Shown one piece after another: positions 12,169 through 24,245 of a stretch of 64,000 bases of DNA. Position 1 is the stretch's first letter. Every line of letters starts with the position of its first letter. The notes below the pieces were generated by a model. It was given only the letters and a program-made list of their open reading frames with translations, did no database searches and was not told where the DNA came from. The stretch spans positions 138,755,545 to 138,819,544 of the forward strand of contig NC_030680.2 of assembly GCF_000004195.4 (NCBI RefSeq), given 5' to 3'. Source of the DNA: Xenopus tropicalis (Eukaryota; Chordata; Amphibia; Anura; Pipidae). The position numbers and the translations under genes were made by a program.

Positions 12169-12485
12169 TTAAAGGGGAACTCCACCCAAACACAACTTGA
12201 GATTTTTGAAAAGTAAACATAATTTCAAGCAACTTTGCCCCGCCCCCTGATCCCCTGCTGATCTGGCCGACTACTTTGTGACTCAAATAATGTAATAGTA
12301 GTGAAATCAGTGTTTTAGTCCCTCCTCCCCTGCTAGGATATCAAATGATGCAGACAGAGAAGAGAGACATGCAGCTGGATTTCAGCATATAAAAATTATA
12401 TTTATTCATACTTTGTGAAGGAACAGATTACAGGGATAAATGTTTGGGGTTTGGGGGGGGTTGTGTTTTTTGAGTTCCCCTTTAA
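12169..12485. mobile_element. T2-like MITE
   Basis: The left end is ttaaaggggaactccaccca; the right end is ttgagttcccctttaa. TTAA lies at both termini, and the arms pair over acacaa near each end. Confidence 0.82.
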
Positions 12486-12959
12486 TAACACATTAATGCA
12501 ATCGAAACATTGGAAATTTAGGTCCTATTTGTAAACTGTGTATCATGTTCAGTCATGAAATATAAAGAGTTCATACACGGGCAGATTTAAGCTGCCGATT
12601 CGGGAGTTTATCTGGCTGTGTATGGGGCCCCCGACAGGCGCCCTGATCAAAATCTCACCAAAAAATCGACCAGGTGTCAATTGGGCAGGTTTGATTTTCC
12701 CATTGGATCATAGATGAAATGAACACATAGGCCCAATATAGCTCACCTAATGGAGGGAATATCAGGAAAAGAGACCTTGCCCAGATCTTACCCTAACTAT
12801 GAAGCATCAGTTAAAGAATATAAGCTAGGAGGGTTTGTTCATTTTCAGTATTGGTATTTGTTAACGCCAAAATTATGAATTTTCCAGATCAAAAGTAATA
12901 TTTACCTTCTGTGATTGCCATTTGCAGAGATGCATATAAGAAAAGAGAAGAAAAAGATA
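12486..12959. other. no gene seen
   Basis: From about 12560 to 12715 there are decayed words of the GGTCCCCATACACG family (atacacgggcagatttaagc). Nothing else can be supported. Confidence 0.4.
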
Positions 12960-13165
12960 TAAGAGATATTTACTGAGACAATATCAGTAGAGAGCTATTC
13001 ATTGACATTATTAGTAAACAGCTATACAGCAATATAATTGGTAAAGAGCTATACTGTGACTGCAGTAAGCTATTCAGCAACATTGTTAGTAAAGAGCTAT
13101 GCAGTACATTATCCATAGAGAGAGCTGTTTAGTGACATTATTAGTAGAGAGCAATACAGGGGCAT
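12960..13165. repeat. degenerate tandem repeat, about 27-30 bp
   Basis: Repeats of attagtagagagctatac are diverged and interrupted. It is the same family as the array at 13365. Confidence 0.75.
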
Positions 13166-13364
13166 TAATAGTAGGGAACAAAACATAAAAACACTAAGGA
13201 TCAATTAAAAAAATACATCCCCCTATTTTAGGGACATGAATAACAGGTTCATACGTAACCTCCGCCAAATCTTGTACAATAAATCATTTTCCAAAAAGAG
13301 GTAAATTATAATCGGCATTTGATTCCTGACACCTTCTAAACTCTCCTTTTTTTTAAAAAGATAT
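13166..13364. other. single-copy interruption between two halves of the 27-bp array
   Basis: This non-repetitive sequence separates two blocks of the same tandem family. It could be an insertion into the array or a decayed part of it. No target duplication was seen. Confidence 0.4.
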
Positions 13365-13985
13365 TACTAGTAGAGAGCCATATACTTATATAATTAGTAG
13401 AGAGCTATATAGTGTAGTTATATGATCAGAAGTGTTTACTATTAGAAAGCTATACAACTATATCATTAATATAGAGCTATACAATTCTTTTATTAGTAGA
13501 GAGCTATACAATGATATTATTAGTATAGCTATACAGTTATATTACTATGAGAGAGCTACAGTATACAACTTTATCATTAACAGAGAGCTATACAGTTATA
13601 TTAATAGTATAGTTATACAGTTATATTACTATTAGAGAGCTATACAGCTATATTCTTTTTTGAGACCTATAAAGTGATAATATTATTAAAGAACTATACA
13701 ATTATATCATTAATAGAGAGCTATACAATTATATCATTAGTAGAGAGCTATACAATTATATCATTAATAGAGAGCTATACAATTATATTAGTAGTAGAGA
13801 GCTATACAATTATATCATTAATAGAGAGCTATACAATTATATTAGTAGTAGAAAGCTCTCCTAGGACATTATCAGTAGACGGCTATACAGTTATATTACT
13901 AGAAGTGAGCTATACAGTCTTATTATTTGTAAAACCTACACAGTTATATTATTACTTGAGAGCTCGACAGTTATATTATTGTTCC
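13365..13985. repeat. minisatellite, 27 bp, about 20 units
   Basis: The unit is attaatagagagctatacaa followed by ttatatc. The best-preserved part is 13675-13850, with exact 27-bp spacing (13743, 13770). Because 27 is a multiple of three, a 114-codon frame with a nine-residue repeat (SYTIISLIE) stays open. I regard that frame as a by-product and not a gene. Confidence 0.9.
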
Positions 13986-14525
13986 CTATGGGGCACATCA
14001 CAGGGAATCCTTGCTTAAACCATAGAGCCTAAGAGAAAAAATATTACCCGCAGGAGATTGTATTTCCTTCCTGAGACAAAGTGTCAGAAAATACCCAATA
14101 ATGCAGAGGACTGGGGACACTTTACATCCGGCTTAATCATAGCAAAACTCCTTTCTTCACATTTTTACACAATTAAGCCAGAATGCTACATGTAAAGCGT
14201 TTTATGTCTCCCCATTCCGCTTCATTACAGGGTATTTTCAAGTGCTTTGTCTCCCTCAGGAGAAGAGGAGAACAGAACACCCCTTCTCTGAATATTTGTT
14301 TATACATAGAACAGGGAGGTGCCATATTGCTTGCCGTAGCTAAAACATAGCAACAGTTAATATTTAAAGTACAAAATGAGCAGCTTCCTAGGAGAATGTT
14401 ACAATGGATACAATCATTATGGCAACTCCCCCTGATATACAGTATATGAACGCAGTATACAGATAGGGACTGCTGCCTGACACAACAGTCGGTATATCTT
14501 CATACTGTATTTCAGGTCTAATAAA
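13986..14525. other. no gene seen
   Basis: No exon or repeat end is recognised. Confidence 0.4.
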
Positions 14526-14527
14526 TA

Positions 14528-14855
14528 CAGGTATTGGATCCCTTATCCGGAAACCCATTATCCAGAAAGCTCCGAATTACGGAAAGCCCGTCTCCCATAG
14601 ACTCCATTTCAATCAAATAATTCAGAATTTTAAAACTGATTTCCTTTTTCTCTGTAGAAATAAAATGGTGCCTTGTAATTGATCTCAACTAAGATATAAA
14701 TAATCCTTATTGGATGCAAAACAATCCTTTTGGGTTTAATTCATGTTTTATTGATTTTTTAGTAGACTTAAGGTATGGAGATCCAAATTACGGAAAGACC
14801 CCTTATCCGGAATACCATTGGTCCCGAGCATTCTGGATAACGGGTCCTATACCTG
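14528..14855 (-). mobile_element. CAGGTATGGG-family MITE, single-unit form
   Basis: The left end is caggtattggatcccttatc and the right end is cgggtcctatacctg, flanked by TA (14526-14527, 14856-14857). It is 328 bp long. It contains one diverged version of the 113-bp unit, with taatccttattggatgcaaa where arrayed units read taccccttattggg. This is probably the unexpanded form of the family. Confidence 0.88.
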
Positions 14856-14857
14856 TA

Positions 14858-15530
14858 TGTATAATACAAATACACAGACAAGGAAGGTTGCGCACACACA
14901 GTTCCCTACAACATGGCAGCTCCTATCCCACAATATGCAATGTTTCATGTAAAGAAAACAGTATGACATCTCCCACCTATGTATATAAATGCATAGCTTT
15001 TTATTATCTCTTATAAACAAATGATAAATCCTCTCTTTATCTCCGGGGGGAAAAGCCTACGTATTACACCATTCAGTAAGAGAAGCACTGAAGCCAGAAG
15101 GCACGGCGGCACAGGCAGGTTATTAGCCACGAGCCAATCACTTACATGCTTTGATATGTTGCAGCTCCGGGAATCCACGTTAAAGCTGATGAAGACAAAA
15201 GAAAACAGTGTCAGTTCAGAGAGAATAGAGAGCCAGTGGCACACATCTGCAAACCCAGCATCCCCTAACAGCCTCTGTGCTTAGCAAAAAAAAAAAAAAG
15301 GCTGAGGTGCCAAGGTTACCCACTGTCTCCTAAGCAGGGCAGAGATGGGCAACTTTAGTCTGCGACATAACACCCCGCCCATGATGCCACAATTCCGCCC
15401 CCTGCTCAGATCTAAGCCCACAGAAAGGTGGCAACCCTTCTATGGGTGCACCCCGCCCTGCCATTAGTAAATTAGCCCTATGATGTATAAGTGTCAGCAA
15501 TAAAGTCTCATAAAGCAATAAAGTCTCATG
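14858..15530. other. no gene seen
   Basis: There is a poly-A run at 15286-15299 and no recognised exon. The region 15340-15500 is GC-richer and may be a decayed repeat. Confidence 0.4.
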
Positions 15531-16114
15531 TTAACTTCTAAGTTCACTTTTAGTGTGTTATATAATAAGCAGTTCTTCTTTGCTTTCTTATTTGCTTTCT
15601 TCGTCTTTCCAGCCTTCACATGGGGGTCAGTGTTACAGTTACATTTTATTCAGGTCTCTCCTATTTATATTCACAACGCTGGTTGGTAGGGTAATCTAGA
15701 TCCTAGCAACCAGTGCCGGTTTGTAAACCGGGTGCCCCGAGGCCACCCCGGTTCTGTGTCCCCCCCATCTGCGCGATTGCGCATGCAGCACGGTTAAACT
15801 CCCATCCTGAGCAGTGGGGAGAAGTCCTGATTCCTCCGTACGGGAGCAAAACTTCAAAGTTTCACTGCGGAGGGGCACCATGCCGCCCTAAGATTGTGCC
15901 GCCCTAGGCCCGGGCCTTTGTGGCCTCGCCACAAATCCAGGCCTGCTAGCAACCAGATAGCTGCTGAAATTCCAAACTGTATAGCTGCTGAACAAATAGC
16001 TCAATAATTCCAAAACCACACATAATGAAAAATGAATACCAATTGCAAAGTGTTTTAGAATACGAGTAACTACATCATGCTAAGAGTTAATTTAAAGGTG
16101 AACAACCCCTTTAA
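15531..16114 (+). mobile_element. T2-like MITE hosting a hAT insertion
   Basis: It has the layout shared with 40932 and 42680: ttcacttttagtgtgttata, ttccag, gggggtca, ctagcaaccagatagctgct, gctgctgaacaaatagctca, and an end ggtgaacaacccctttaa. TTAA marks the right end (16111-16114). It provides an uninterrupted version of the TA (16005-16006) used by insertions at 17810 and 42978. The hAT copy at 15711 splits it. Confidence 0.8.
15711..15945. mobile_element. hAT-like MITE nested in the T2 MITE
   Basis: The left end is cagtgccggtttgtaaaccg and the right end is cacaaatccaggcctg. A perfect 8-bp duplication ctagcaac lies at 15703-15710 and 15946-15953. The intact host copy at about 41255 has this ctagcaac only once, which confirms duplication. 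Confidence 0.92.
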
Positions 16115-16376
16115 AAGGCAGAGATGCTATACAATACATGTACAATAAGCACTGTATAGGCATATATATATATAGCAATTACACATGCCTTGAAACCCAC
16201 CTAGTTCTGCAGGAACCCCAATATGTGTGGGGGTGGGGGGGGGGCATACACTCATTTCCTAAAGCTTTGCCTAAAGCTTAGCAAATAGCTGCAGGAATAA
16301 GAAGCAGATATAGAGATACAACATTGCAGTGGCATAACTCTGGCTATGTGTATACAAAATTGCCCCTTGCTGATTC

Positions 16377-16761
16377 TAAAGGTGACCATACACAGTAAGA
16401 TTTGCTTGTTTGAGGAGGTCACCAAATGAGCGAATCTTTCCTCTAATATACCCACCTTGGGTGGGCGATATTGTACTTATGTGCTTACAATGTAGGGGAT
16501 ATGAAAAGTCGATGAGTGGATCTTTTCTCTGATATGCCCACCTCGGCCCTAGGGCCAAACGATCATATTACAATCTAGGGGATATGAAAAGTTGGAGTGA
16601 AGACCACATCAAACCTGCCCAATTGACACCTGGCCCACTTTTGGCCAGATATCGGTCGGGTAGGGCTGTTGGAGGGCCCCATACACGGCCACATAAGCTG
16701 CCGATTCTATCTAAAGGACTCAAATCGGCAGCTGAAATCTCCCCCTCTATGGCCACCTTTA
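16377..16761 (+). mobile_element. GGTCCCCATACACG-family foldback MITE, diverged
   Basis: The left end is taaaggtgaccatacacag and the right end is ctctatggccacctttag. Inner landmarks are cacctcggccctagggccaa, the ggccagatatcggtcggg block and aaatcggcagctgaaat, in the same order as in the copy at 20688. Confidence 0.75.
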
Positions 16762-17589
16762 GACTTGGAGAAGAGCAGACTTCTACTGCATTGTTTCCAG
16801 AGTCAGAACCAAGAAACAGAAAAAAATTATGAAAAAATAGTTTCAATAGCAATTCAATGAACAAATAAACTGTTTGGAAATGTGCAAACAATGTATATTG
16901 GAAATCTGCTTTGAATTACATTTTCTTTCACAGTTGTTGGGTTGAGATCCCCTTTAATTAGTGTTTACAAACAGCCGTAATGTACGCTAATCCCTCCGTG
17001 CAAGCACATAATCTGCCCATGGAAGTCAGGTAGTATCTGTATTCCCAAACCCCATCTCGGTGGCCTATAGCTCCACTCCTTACACTGTGCCTGTGCCTGC
17101 TACCCTAGGCCGTACTAATGGGACTTGCGGGTATTTTCAGACTCAGCTGCTCTGCCTGACCCGGAATCCTCTTTCCCTGGCTAATTAATTACAGTGAAAA
17201 AAGTGCTGGAGACATTTCTGGCAAATTTACTGTGAAATCGTCCTCACCTTGTAATTCATTAGCAGAGTGTGAAGTTTCGCCTCTCAGCCCCTAATCCTAC
17301 CATTTATTGCAGCGTTATTCTAAATTGGAGCTGGCAGCACCATTCTCGCCCCCCTCCCCATCGCAGGGGTTAATGGTGCAAAATTGATTTGCATTGCAAA
17401 GCAGCGCAATATTGGTTTCCCGGGCAGCCAAAGCATAGAGACAGCAGTCATTAGAGTAGGTAAGTGGGCTCACTTTCTATGTAGCCCACAAGGCTTAAAG
17501 GGCCAGCAGTTTGAAAATGGACAGATATTATATATTCTTTCCCCTGACTTTCTGTTTATCTATAATTATCTACTATACAGGGGTAGGTT
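16762..17589. other. no gene seen; candidate noncoding element 17150-17360
   Basis: 17150-17360 is free of recognised repeats and includes taattaattacag and tgtaattcattag words. It has no coding signal. The rest is unassigned. Confidence 0.35.
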
Positions 17590-17809
17590 TGTCCTTTTCT
17601 TAGCAGCAATTTCTTTTTTATACTTTTTCCAGATTTCAAATAGCTCTGTGAAGCTACAATTTTTGTTTTTTTTACATATCTTTCTATTCAAGCCCTTTCC
17701 TATTCATGCCATACCAACCACTGTCTGGTTGCTAGGGTAAATCGGACCCTAGCAGCCAGATAGCTGCTGAAACTCCAAACTACAGATCTGCTGAAGAAAA
17801 AACGAAATA

Positions 17810-19028
17810 CAGGTATGGAACCTGTTATCCAGAATGCTCGGGACCTGGGGTTTTCCGGATAAGGGATCTTTCTGTGATTTGGATCTCCATAACTTAAGTC
17901 TACTAAAAAATAATTTAAATATTGATTAAACCCAATAGGGCTGTTCTGCCCCCAATAAGGGGTAATTATATCTTAGTTGGGATCAAGTACAGGTACTGTT
18001 TTATTATTACAGAGAAAAGGGAATCATTTAACCATTAAATAAACCCAATAGGACAGTTCTGCCCCCAATAAGGGGTAATTATATCTTAGTTGGGATCAAG
18101 TACAGGTACTGTTTTATTATTACAGAGAAAAGGGAATCATTTAACCATTAAATAAACCCAATAGGGCTGTTCTGCCCCCAATAAGGGGTAATTATATCTT
18201 AGTTGGGATCAAGTACAGGTACTGTTTTATTATTACAGAGAAAAGGGAATCATTTAACCATTAAATAAACCCAATAGGGCTGTTTTGCCCCCAATAAGGG
18301 GTAATTATATCTTAGTTGGGATCAACTACAGGTACTGTTTTATTATTACAGAGAAAAGGGAATCATTTAACCATTAAATAAACCCAATAGGGCTGTTCTG
18401 CCCCCAATAAGGGGTAATTATATCTTAGTTGGGATCAAGTACAGGTACTGTTTTATTATTACAGAGAAAAGGGAATCATTTAACCATTAAATAAACCCAA
18501 TAGGGCTGTTCTGCCCCAATAAGGGGTAATTATATCTTAGTTGGGATCAACTACAGGTACTGTTTTATTATTACAGAGAAAAGGGAATCATTTAACCATT
18601 AAATAAACCCAATAGGGCTGTTCTGCCCCAATAAGGGGTAATTATATCTTAGTTGGGATCAAGTACAGGTACTGTTTTATTATTACAGAGAAAAGGGAAT
18701 CATTTAACCATTAAATAAACCCAATAGGGCTGTTCTGCCCCAATAAGGGGTAATTATATCTTAGTTGGGATCAAGTACAGGTACTGTTTTATTATTACAG
18801 AGAAAAGGGAATCATTTAACCATTAAATAAACCCAATAGGGCTGTTCTGCCCCAATAAGGGGTAATTATATCTTAGTTGGGATCAAGTACAGGTACTGTT
18901 TTATTATTACATTTTTATTTTAAAAATTAGAATTATTGGCTTATTATAATGGAGTCTATTGGAGATGGCCTTTCCATAATTTGGAAGTTTCTTGATAACA
19001 GATTTCCGGATAAGGGATTCCATACCTT
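17810..19028 (+). mobile_element. CAGGTATGGG-family MITE with the largest 113-bp array
   Basis: The left end is caggtatggaacctgttatc and the right end is ggattccatacctt, flanked by TA (17808-17809, 19029-19030). It is inserted at the TA of the T2 host that corresponds to 16005-16006. The array covers about 17925-18910. Confidence 0.9.
17925..18910 (+). repeat. 113-bp tandem array, about 8.7 units
   Basis: The ccc of each unit falls at 17931, 18044, 18157, 18270, 18383, 18496, 18608, 18720 and 18832. Spacing is 113 bp for the first five intervals and then 112 bp, because later units have cccc in place of ccccc before aataagggg. Units are almost identical. Private variants include ggacagttc in the second unit and gatcaactacagg in units four and six. 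Confidence 0.97.
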
Positions 19029-19075
19029 TAATACAAAAACCAAAAAAATAAAAATAAAAACTAACTAAGACTAAT

Positions 19076-19561
19076 TTAGAAATCTGTATAGGAATCTCCC
19101 CAGCGGCATTAGACTATAATTTAATTTAAAGGGGAAATACCTGTGTGATTACATGTTATACACCACTATAATAATGGTCGCTATTGTTGTTGATAAGCAC
19201 AGACCCAGTGCCCACAGCACCAGCAGGAGAGCAGCCGCCTCCCAAATGAATATTTCAGTGTGACCACTGGACCTGAGATCTATTAAAAATTCTTTAAATA
19301 ACAGCACTTCAAGGACTTGCCGTAAGCATAATAGGGCTTTGTAGCCTGCTATATATATGAGCAGCAGAATCCTCCATTGGCCGCAGGCATCCCAAGTGTT
19401 TGTATTTATTGTCCCCACCCCTGTGCTGTGATAGGCTGACAGAGAGTGAGCATGTCCGGCTTGTTAGATGGACTTTGCAGCATGGATACGGCTTTGAACT
19501 TCCAAGTGTTTTTCTAAAGAAAGTATTGACTTAAACCAAAGGCAATCACTTCATCCATCAC
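19076..19561. other. no gene seen
   Basis: No exon was found. The words ttaaaggggaaatacctgtg at about 19129 resemble a T2-type end, but no partner end was found. Confidence 0.4.
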
Positions 19562-19984
19562 TTAAAGGAATACTGTCACGGGAAAACATGTTTTTTTCAA
19601 ATCTCATCAGTCAATAGAGTTGCACCAGCAGAATCCTGCGCTGAAATCCATTTTTTTAAAGAGCAAACCGATTTTTTAATATTTAATTTTGAAATTTGAC
19701 AAAAGGCTAGCCATTGCCTTACTTTTCCAGGTGGCCACAGCCATGTGACTTGTGATCTGATAAACTTCAGTCACACTTTACTGCTGAGCTGCAATTATGA
19801 GTGATATCCCCACTTCCCAGCAGCAGAACAGTGGAAAGGTAACAAGATAGCAGCTCCCTGACACTTGTGCTAAAGGATTCAGCTGCCTGAACTGACAGTG
19901 CCACCATGGGCTAACAGCACTACTGATACTGTCCTGAATGTTAGCAAGTGGGTAATTAGGCAAAACTGCCTACACTGCCTTTAA
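19562..19984. mobile_element. T2-like repeat, partial
   Basis: The left end is ttaaaggaatactgtcacgg, followed by gaaaacatgtttttttcaaa. The right limit is uncertain: ctgcctttaa at 19975-19984 supplies a TTAA but is not a close inverted match to the left end. Confidence 0.55.
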
Positions 19985-20139
19985 GTAATTTAGGGTAGCT
20001 TCAGGTATTTTTCCGCCAGTTAAAATACACTGTGAATAAATGTCCCCATGTGCCATTACCTAGTTAGCTTGTACAGTAAATGATATATATACAGTATGCT
20101 TTTGTAAATAATGGTGCATTCAGATCCTAAATACATTAT

Positions 20140-20464
20140 ACAGTGAGGGGCAGAAGTAGCAGCACCAAAAATACAGCACGCACATTCCCCCTCCCTTCTA
20201 CCAACCTAATTGTGTAGCCTGTGCATGGGCCTGGGCATCAGGTCCCCCATTATGGCACATACTCAAGATTTTGGGGTGATACAAAGCTTGCCTTAATAAC
20301 AGTGCCCACAAAATGGCAGCTGCCTGCTGGCTGTGATTGTATATTTCCAAGACTGAAGGAAACAAGATTTATATCATTTATATAGTATGTGAAGTTAAGT
20401 TTTCTGAACAAACACAATAGAAAATAAATTGGTATTATTTCTTAGGGTGACAGGTCCCCTTTAA
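20140..20464 (-). mobile_element. TTAA-ended repeat with aggacctgtcaccc end, reverse copy
   Basis: The right end is gggtgacaggtcccctttaa. The body (cacaaaatggcagctgcctg, gactgaaggaaacaagattt) is the reverse complement of the body at 22100-22430. Confidence 0.7.
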
Positions 20465-20687
20465 CGTTGGTGAATTATAACTCGATACATCAGTAGGCAT
20501 TGTGTTAACCCTATGTACAACACAGACAAGACACACGCATGCCCTCTATGGCATTTCAATGTTTACAAATGTGAGTGCAAAACCCTAGGGTTTTAACTGG
20601 GGCACTACTAGCCACAGAAATAAGCAGAATAACCACCAATTGTATGACTCCTATTAGGCACCTAGATGTTTCCCTCCGAGCAGTACA
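20465..20687. other. no gene seen
   Basis: No exon or repeat end is recognised. Confidence 0.4.
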
Positions 20688-21075
20688 CTAAAGGTCCCCA
20701 AACACGAGCAGATCCGCTCGCTTGGCGATGTCCCCAAGCGAGCGGATCTTCTCCCGATACCCCCACCTACGGGTGGGCGGTATCGGGGAGTGTTTAGGTA
20801 AAAAAAAAATAATTTGATTGTTTGGCCCTGGGGCCAAACGATCGGATTATGTGGGCGGCAATGGGGCAGTCGGTTCGCGGACCGCATTAACTAGCCGATG
20901 CGGTCCCCGATCCGACTGAATTTTCTAACCTGCCCGATCAATATCTGGGCAATTTTAGGCCAGATATTGGTCGGCCAGGCCCCTCGGTTCTGCCCCTACA
21001 CGGGCCAATAAGCTGCCGAATCGGTCCAAGGGACTGATATCGGCAGCTACTATTGGCCCATGTATGGGGACCTTA
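20688..21075 (+). mobile_element. GGTCCCCATACACG-family foldback MITE
   Basis: The left end is ctaaaggtccccaaacacga and the right end is cccatgtatggggacctta. Inside are the short palindromes atccgctcgcttggcgatgt / ccaagcgagcggat and ttggccctggggccaa, then cggaccgcattaactagccg with gatgcggtccccgat. Confidence 0.85.
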
Positions 21076-21695
21076 AGGCTTAACAGCAAACAAACATTCA
21101 AATCTAAATGCTGAGATATTAATATATATGTTGTGAAGAAACATCCCATTATATAAATCCCATTAATGTTGGTACATAGAGACACAGGAATCAAACAGGA
21201 GTAATCTCCCCCGGTTCTAATGAGCTTTAAAGAGGCCGGAAGCATCTCGGGGCTGTTAAACAAACTCTGGGTTCCCCCACCCCAGTACTTGGCGCGAATG
21301 AGCCACGGACGCCGCTGTTAGTACATCATTATCCCCATTCCTACAGAGATACAAATTAAAGTCGGGGCTGAGGATTTATACAGTTTCACGGCTTTTCCCA
21401 GTCATTTGAATTCTATTGGGTTTTCAGGGCTGAATACATTTTTGGATTTTAAAGAGACGCTGGGGGATGTAAGAGCTTTAGGGCTGCAGAGGTCATGGCC
21501 ATTGCGCGACCCTCGAGGGAAACGCTTTCATTGGAACAATGGGTTCAGCATAAGAAAAATACTTGACCCTGCAGCCAATAGCAATGCCCGTCACAAGGTT
21601 GCCTCAAAGGCCAGCCCAAACCTTTATAGTTCTGACTCAAAAGACAGCAAAACTAAAGTTATAAGTGAACACTTGAAAAAACCATTTCTGCTATT
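21076..21695. other. no gene seen
   Basis: No recognised repeat and no exon with supported splice sites. Confidence 0.4.
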
Positions 21696-21981
21696 CAGGG
21701 TTGGACAGGGGGGTGCAGGGCCCACATTCCCGGGGCCCTGCACCCCCCAAAATGCCCCCACTGGCCGTGTCACATGCACCCCCTGCAGGGGCCTCCGCTG
21801 CCCCCCTCTAACCCCCTGCAGGGGCCCCCACCCAAAGTCCTCACCTGAGAGCGCATAAGTGAAATGCATCAGGGGAGGACATCAGCGGTTAGGGGAAGAC
21901 ATTGGCGGCTAGGGAAAGCGACAACAGTGATCGGGTCTGGGTTGCTGGGGCCCGGTGTCCCGGCAGCCCAGTCTGACCCGG
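21696..21981. mobile_element. hAT-like MITE, CAGGGTCGGACTGG family
   Basis: The left end is cagggttggacaggggg and the right end is cagtctgacccgg. The target duplication is ctgctatt (21688-21695) / ctgccatt (21982-21989), 7 of 8. It is GC-rich inside, as in its relatives at 29131, 49603 and 53949. Confidence 0.78.
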
Positions 21982-22099
21982 CTGCCATTCCATATATGAT
22001 CTCTGGCAAAACCAGGTGAAAAGTGGAAATAATGTTAGTTCCATATACATGTGATCCACCTGGCTAGTCCTACCAATTCCTCTTTTTTTTTTGTGAAAA

Positions 22100-22430
22100 T
22101 TAAAGAGGACCTGTCACCCCAAGAAATAATTCCAAATTATTTTCTTTTGTGTTTATCAGGCAAAATAAACTTCACTTACACTATATAAATAATATCAATC
22201 GTTTCCTTCAGTCCTGGAGTTTACACAATCACAGCAAGCAGGAAGGCGCCATTTTGTGGACACTGTAATGAGGCAAGCTTTGTGTCAACCCAAAATCTTG
22301 TTTATATGTCAGAATGAGGGGCCTAAAGCACAGCCCATGCACTGGCTACACAATTGCATGGTGAGGAGGGAGGAAGAAAATTGAGTGCTGAATGGAAAGT
22401 GAAAGTAATTGTCTGCCCCGCCTCTATGCC
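22100..22430 (+). mobile_element. TTAA-ended repeat with aggacctgtcaccc end, forward copy
   Basis: It starts ttaaagaggacctgtcaccc and includes ggcgccattttgtggacact. It is the same family as 20140-20464, in the opposite orientation. It runs directly into the GGTCCCC element at 22431. Confidence 0.7.
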
Positions 22431-22809
22431 TAAAGGTGCCCATACACCTACAGATCCGCTCGCTTGGCGATGTCACCAAGCGAGCGGATCTTCTCCCGAT
22501 ATCCCCACCTACGGGTGGCCGATATCGGGAGAATCCAGGCTAATTCGGTCATTTGGCCCTGGGGCCAAACATTTGAATTAGAACCACGGGTATAGGCAAA
22601 GTCGGATCGGGGAACCGCATCAACGAGCCAATGCGGTCCCCGATACGACTAAATTTTTTAACCTGCCTGATCGTTATCTGCCCAATTTCAGGCCAGATAT
22701 CAATCAGGCAAGCCCGTTGTTAGTGCCCATACACAGGCCGATTAGCTGCCGAATCAGTCTAAGGGACCCATATCAGCAGTTAGAATCGGCCCGTGTATGG
22801 GGACCTTAA
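22431..22809 (+). mobile_element. GGTCCCCATACACG-family foldback MITE
   Basis: It has the same layout as 20688: taaaggtgcccatacacct, agatccgctcgcttggcgat, ttggccctggggccaaac, gaaccgcatcaacgagcc, and the end cgtgtatggggaccttaa. Confidence 0.85.
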
Positions 22810-23925
22810 GGCATAAGGTGTAAAGTTATAAACCTGCCAGTATTTGAACAGCTAGAGCTTCCTACCTTCCCTGACCCCCTCTGCTGCCAGATTCCTCCTA
22901 ATAAGGATTTCCTGCATATGCCCCACCCATTTCCCTGCCCACTCTGCTCTTTTGCTCATTAATTGCAAAATGGCAGCAACCCTATTCAGGTGTTGTCGCA
23001 AGAGAACAAAGGTATTTCAGACCACTGACTTTTTGGGGTGAGACCAAGCTAGAATCACATGACTGGAAAAGAGCAGGCACACCCCAGTCACCCAGTAAAC
23101 CATGTCCACTGTTTCCAGGTAAAAATGAACACCTTTCCTATAGAAGCAAGCCCCCCTCCCCTTCCTATACCCGAGGCGGGTTGGAGTGAATACTCTCCCT
23201 GCAGTCTGAGTAATCCCTGCAGCCACCCCCCAGCAACAGGGCTTCTATTTATGAGACTTCTGCATATGTAGAAAACACAAATCCATTGGAGCATTCTCTC
23301 GGCTCAATGTTAAGGCTGCTAATGGATTATCTCACCGATGGAAATACTAAGCTGGGCTCCGTATGATACAGGAATATCTCTGCTGTTACTATGGTATTTT
23401 ATGGAGATTATGTACTGAAGTGGACAAAAGTTCAGTCAATAGGAAAACAAGGTTCTGCAGCGAGACACTGTAGATCCCAAACAGGTATATATATCATTAT
23501 TATATGTATAAATCATAGGCAACTATAGAGAAAGCAGGAAAAGGTATAAGGGGCTCGGTGGGGCACTGACTGATTATCAGTTTCAATATATGTTTATGAT
23601 AAATCTCTTATGCCCAATGTTTAGGGGGGCCCTAAAATGTTTTTGTTGTGGGGCCCAGTAATTCTAGTTTCACTACTGATAATAGCAAGCAAACTAATCT
23701 ATCAATGTCAAACTACACAATTCAGCTTCCAAATTCACAGCAGGAGCAATCTACTTGCTGGTTCTCTAATGAGTAATCTAGAAGGCCCTTAATTAGTTTT
23801 TGTGTTTATTTGTCATTTTGCCCTGGCCCACCAGGGGGCACAATACCACAGATATGGTGGATTGCATGAAGGTCAAAATAGATGAGACTTGGCTTGAATG
23901 ATTATTTAATCAACTTTACCTATAG
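22810..23925. other. no gene seen
   Basis: No recognised exon. The area near 23630-23690 (ggggccctaaaatg, ggggcccagtaattctag) has scattered repeat-like words. Confidence 0.4.
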
Positions 23926-24159
23926 ATAGGGATGATATCCCTCGGGCACAAAAGGGGGCGGGGCTATGATGTAAAATGGGCAGGGAGGGAGGGTAATGGA
24001 GTGCATCTGGGAAGAAATCGGGGGCGGGCCAGATGCTAATCCTAAGCGTATCCCAAATTTATCAACAACTACATTGCCAGTAAATTTGCTATACCGGCCC
24101 CACCCTTGGCATGTGTTTTATTGGCTGGGCTGGTACAAAACTGGGCAGGTAGCAACCCT
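23926..24159. mobile_element. hAT-like MITE, AGGGTTGCCACC family
   Basis: It starts atagggatgatatccctcgg and ends gggcaggtagcaaccct. A perfect 8-bp duplication acctatag lies at 23918-23925 and 24160-24167. The left end again has two bases before AGGG. Confidence 0.78.
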
Positions 24160-24245
24160 ACCTATAGTATTCAAGGTCATTCAGGTCATATCAGGGATGT
24201 GGTCTTTATACTAAGGGGAATGTCACCTGGGGATTACTAACCCCC

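Larger units (their letters stand above)
17590..19075 (+). mobile_element. T2-like MITE remnant hosting a CAGGTATGGG element
   Basis: The left flank of the insertion contains gctctgtgaagctacaattt, tggttgctagggtaaatcgg and agccagatagctgctgaaac. The right flank continues caaaaaccaaaaaaataaaa. Both match the T2 layout seen at 42680. The outer TTAA ends are not preserved. Confidence 0.65.

Noticed and set aside
21406..21858. Plus-strand frame of 150 codons
   Set aside because: Its second half is the CAGGGTCGG-type MITE at 21696, and the first half shows no recognisable domain.
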